The translations under genes were made by a program, and so were the position numbers. Shown piece after piece: positions 5,681 through 7,682 of a stretch of 7,682 nt of DNA; position 1 is the stretch's first letter, and each line of letters starts with the position of its first letter. Below the pieces are notes generated by a model, which did not search any database, was not told where the DNA came from, and saw only the letters and a list, made by a program, of their open reading frames with translations. Source of the DNA: an uncultured Oscillospiraceae bacterium (lineage in GTDB: Bacteria; Bacillota; Clostridia; Oscillospirales; Oscillospiraceae); NCBI GenBank assembly GCA_959022875.1, contig CAUFAM010000046.1, forward strand, positions 1 through 7,682, in the 5' to 3' direction.

Positions 5681-6868
5681 TTACCGGGCCAGCAGCTTTT
5701 TCATGCCATCCTCCAGCCCCTCCACGGTCAGAGGGAACATAGGGAACATGGCATCAATTTTATTGTAACTCTCCGCCCATTCCCCGTCCCACTGGGGCGG
5801 CCCGTCGGGGTTAAGCCAGATGGCATGGCGGAAGCGGTCACGCAGGCGGCGCAGGCAGTCCAGACCGCTGGTGGGTTCTCCCTCCCGGGCGATGGGGAAG
5901 GGATCGAAGATCTCGTGGGGAGACATCTGGGCGTCGCCCACCACAATGAGCTTATATTCCGCGCTGATGTTGGACAGCAGCCAGCTGATGGCCACTGCAT
6001 TGCCCGGATTGAGGGTGGGGTCGTTGTACACCCGGGTGTAGGGGCAGTTGTGGAAGTAGTAGATCTTTAAATCCTTAAAATGACCTGCCTTGGTGACGGC
6101 CTGGAACAGGGCGGAGCACAGCTGGGCATAGTGATCCATGGAGCCGCCGGAGTCCATGAGCAGCAGTACCTTGACGGTGTTCTGCCGGGGCTTTTTGTAG
6201 CGCACCTTCAGCACGCCGGCGTTGTTGGCGGTGTCCTGGATGGTGTTGTCCACATCAAATTCCGTGGGAGGCAGGTCCACCAGACCGGAGAACTGCCGCA
6301 GCCGGCGCAAGGCCACCTGAAGCTGCCGGGTGTCCAGGGTGTTGTCCTGGCGGAAGTCCCGGAAGCGGCGCTCTCCCGCCACCCGGAAAGCCCGGCGGTA
6401 GCGGGATTCCCCGCCTACCCGCAATCCCACAGGCGACATGCCCATGTTGCCGAAGATGGACATACCGTGAGTGCCCACCCAGTAGTTGCCGCAGTTGTGC
6501 TGTTCCCGCTGCTCGTGCTTGCGCTCGGCAAAAAGCTGCTCAATTTCCAGGGTGGACAGGGTCTCGTTGAGCTCGGCCTGCTGCTCGTCATATTCGCCCA
6601 TGGGGGCGTTGGGCTTGTCCAGCCAGTCCAATAACTCCTGGGAGACCTCCTGCTGGAAGGGGACATCCTTGAAATATTCCAGGAAGGTTCGGTCGAAGGC
6701 ATCAAAGTCCGCCTCACTTTTCACCAGCAGGCACCGGCACAGGTGGTAGAACCCGGTGAAGCTGGCCCCGTGAAGCCCCTTGTGGAGGGCCTCCATGAGA
6801 GCCATCCACTCGGTGAGGGAGACTTTAAGGCCGTTTCGCCGGAGCAGATACAGAAAATCTTCAAACAT
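5681..6868 (-). CDS. VWA domain-containing protein, CoxE-like partner of MoxR ATPase
   Basis: A soluble 395-residue protein without signal peptide or membrane helix. Proteins of this type work with an adjacent MoxR AAA+ ATPase in maturing or remodelling client complexes, as CoxE does with CoxD in CO dehydrogenase maturation. The N-terminal half (1-225) is helical and charged, with a glycine-rich stretch at 132-154 (GTHGMSIFG through GLRVGG) that resembles a conserved motif of this family. The VWA domain covers about 230-390: VKVLLLMDSGGSMD (232-245) carries the metal-site motif, here D239-x-G-G-S243 rather than DxSxS, and LIVVGDAQMS (307-316) supplies the second aspartate, D312. The ATG at 6868 lies 4 nt after the ATPase stop, with GGAAG (6880-6876) as a modest binding site, so translation is probably coupled. 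The gene is last in its operon, before a hairpin. The client is unknown; no CO dehydrogenase genes are in view. Confidence 0.88.
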   Translation of the reverse strand: MFEDFLYLLRRNGLKVSLTEWMALMEALHKGLHGASFTGFYHLCRCLLVKSEADFDAFDRTFLEYFKDVPFQQEVSQELLDWLDKPNAPMGEYDEQQAELNETLSTLEIEQLFAERKHEQREQHNCGNYWVGTHGMSIFGNMGMSPVGLRVGGESRYRRAFRVAGERRFRDFRQDNTLDTRQLQVALRRLRQFSGLVDLPPTEFDVDNTIQDTANNAGVLKVRYKKPRQNTVKVLLLMDSGGSMDHYAQLCSALFQAVTKAGHFKDLKIYYFHNCPYTRVYNDPTLNPGNAVAISWLLSNISAEYKLIVVGDAQMSPHEIFDPFPIAREGEPTSGLDCLRRLRDRFRHAIWLNPDGPPQWDGEWAESYNKIDAMFPMFPLTVEGLEDGMKKLLAR

Positions 6869-6872
6869 AGGC

Positions 6873-7682
6873 TCACTTCCAACTGCGCCGCAGGGTGTCG
6901 ATGTCCTCGTTCTTCTTCAGCAGCACGCCCAGATAGGGAACCTCCTTCACGATCCGGTCCACCGCCACGCCTCCGTGCTGGAGGGCCTGAATCCAGTCGA
7001 TGATCTCGCTGGTGGAGGGCTTCTTTTTGATCTGGGGCAGGCTGCGGATCTTGTAGAAGGCCTCCAGCACCTGAGTGAGCAGCTTCTCGTCCAAATCGGG
7101 GAAGTGCACCCGCACGATGTCCGCCATCAGCTCCTTGTCGGGGAACTCGATGTAGTGGAACACGCACCGCCGAAGGAAGGCGTCGGGCAGCTCCTTTTCC
7201 GCGTTGGAGGTGATGATCACCACGGGGCGGTGGTTGGCCTTCACCGTGCGGCCGGTCTCGGGGATGTGGAACTCCATCCGGTCCAGCTCCCAGAGCAGGT
7301 CGTTGGGGAACTCCAGGTCGGCCTTGTCGATCTCGTCAATGAGCAGGATGACCTGCTCCTCGCTGGTGAAGGCCTCGCCCAGCTTGCCCAGCTTCACGTA
7401 CTTCTCAATGTCGTCCACGCCCTGGCCGCCAAACTGGCTGTCATAGAGGCGCTGCACCACGTCGTAGACGTACAGGCCGTCCTGGGCCTTGGTGGTGGAC
7501 TTGATGTTCCAGATAATAAGCTTTTTCCCCAGCGCCTGGGAGATGGCCTCGGCCAGCATGGTCTTGCCGGTGCCCGGCTCGCCCTTGATCAAAAGAGGCT
7601 TTTGCAGCACCATGGCGATGTTGGCCGCACGCAGCAGCTCCTCCGAGGCCACATAATTCTGACTTCCGCGAAATTCTTCCAT
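6873..7682 (-). CDS. MoxR-family AAA+ ATPase
   Basis: A cytoplasmic ATPase of 269 residues, the usual size for the compact MoxR/CoxD type. Walker A is GEPGTGKT (34-41), Walker B is ILLIDEID (112-119), sensor 1 is TSN (158-160), a candidate arginine finger is in DAFLRRC (167-173), and the sensor 2 region is around KPSTSEIIDW (221-230). MoxR ATPases form hexameric rings and use ATP to remodel clients together with a VWA partner, which follows 4 nt downstream. The ATG is the last triplet on this strand of the window (7682-7680). The N-terminus MEEFRGSQNYVAS looks like a complete family start, but promoter, binding site and any upstream operon members lie outside. Third codon positions are almost all G or C, more extreme than in the other genes here. 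Confidence 0.93.
   Translation of the reverse strand: MEEFRGSQNYVASEELLRAANIAMVLQKPLLIKGEPGTGKTMLAEAISQALGKKLIIWNIKSTTKAQDGLYVYDVVQRLYDSQFGGQGVDDIEKYVKLGKLGEAFTSEEQVILLIDEIDKADLEFPNDLLWELDRMEFHIPETGRTVKANHRPVVIITSNAEKELPDAFLRRCVFHYIEFPDKELMADIVRVHFPDLDEKLLTQVLEAFYKIRSLPQIKKKPSTSEIIDWIQALQHGGVAVDRIVKEVPYLGVLLKKNEDIDTLRRSWK

Overview
The window is chromosomal-looking bacterial DNA with GC-rich coding sequence, GC-rich third codon positions, AGGAG-type ribosome binding sites and compact AT-rich intergenic stretches. The gene repertoire is a surface-glycan polymerase/ligase, a PglF/CapD-type dehydratase, a Crp/Fnr regulator and a MoxR-VWA pair. Together these fit a GC-rich anaerobic Firmicute, probably a clostridial gut commensal of the Oscillospiraceae type. 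That placement is an inference from style and protein character, not from a marker gene.

Layout: (1) A strong extended -10 promoter (106-134) drives a large membrane protein of the Wzy/WaaL O-antigen polymerase-ligase superfamily (185-2665, +). (2) Two back-to-back hairpins (2667-2737) separate it from a convergent membrane-anchored nucleotide-sugar 4,6-dehydratase (4647-2749, -), which has its own promoter. (3) Divergent from the dehydratase is a Crp/Fnr-family regulator (4897-5550, +), with a second plausible in-frame start at 4795. (4) A long hairpin (5601-5643) separates the regulator from a convergent two-gene operon on the minus strand: a MoxR-type AAA+ ATPase (7682-6873), then a VWA/CoxE-like protein (6868-5681).

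Functionally, the first two genes belong to surface-polysaccharide or glycoconjugate assembly: the dehydratase would make a deoxy-amino-sugar precursor, and the ligase/polymerase would act on lipid-linked glycan outside the membrane. They are transcribed separately. The MoxR-VWA pair is a standard chaperone-like module in which the ATPase and the metal-binding VWA protein remodel or mature an unidentified client. The regulator sits between the two modules; nothing in the sequence proves it controls either.

No RNA genes, insertion sequences, CRISPR arrays or phage genes were seen. The most unusual features are a beta-sandwich-like extracellular insertion and a long C-terminal soluble domain in the Wzy/WaaL-like protein, and the two competing starts of the regulator. 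I found no convincing evidence for a wholly new multi-gene system.
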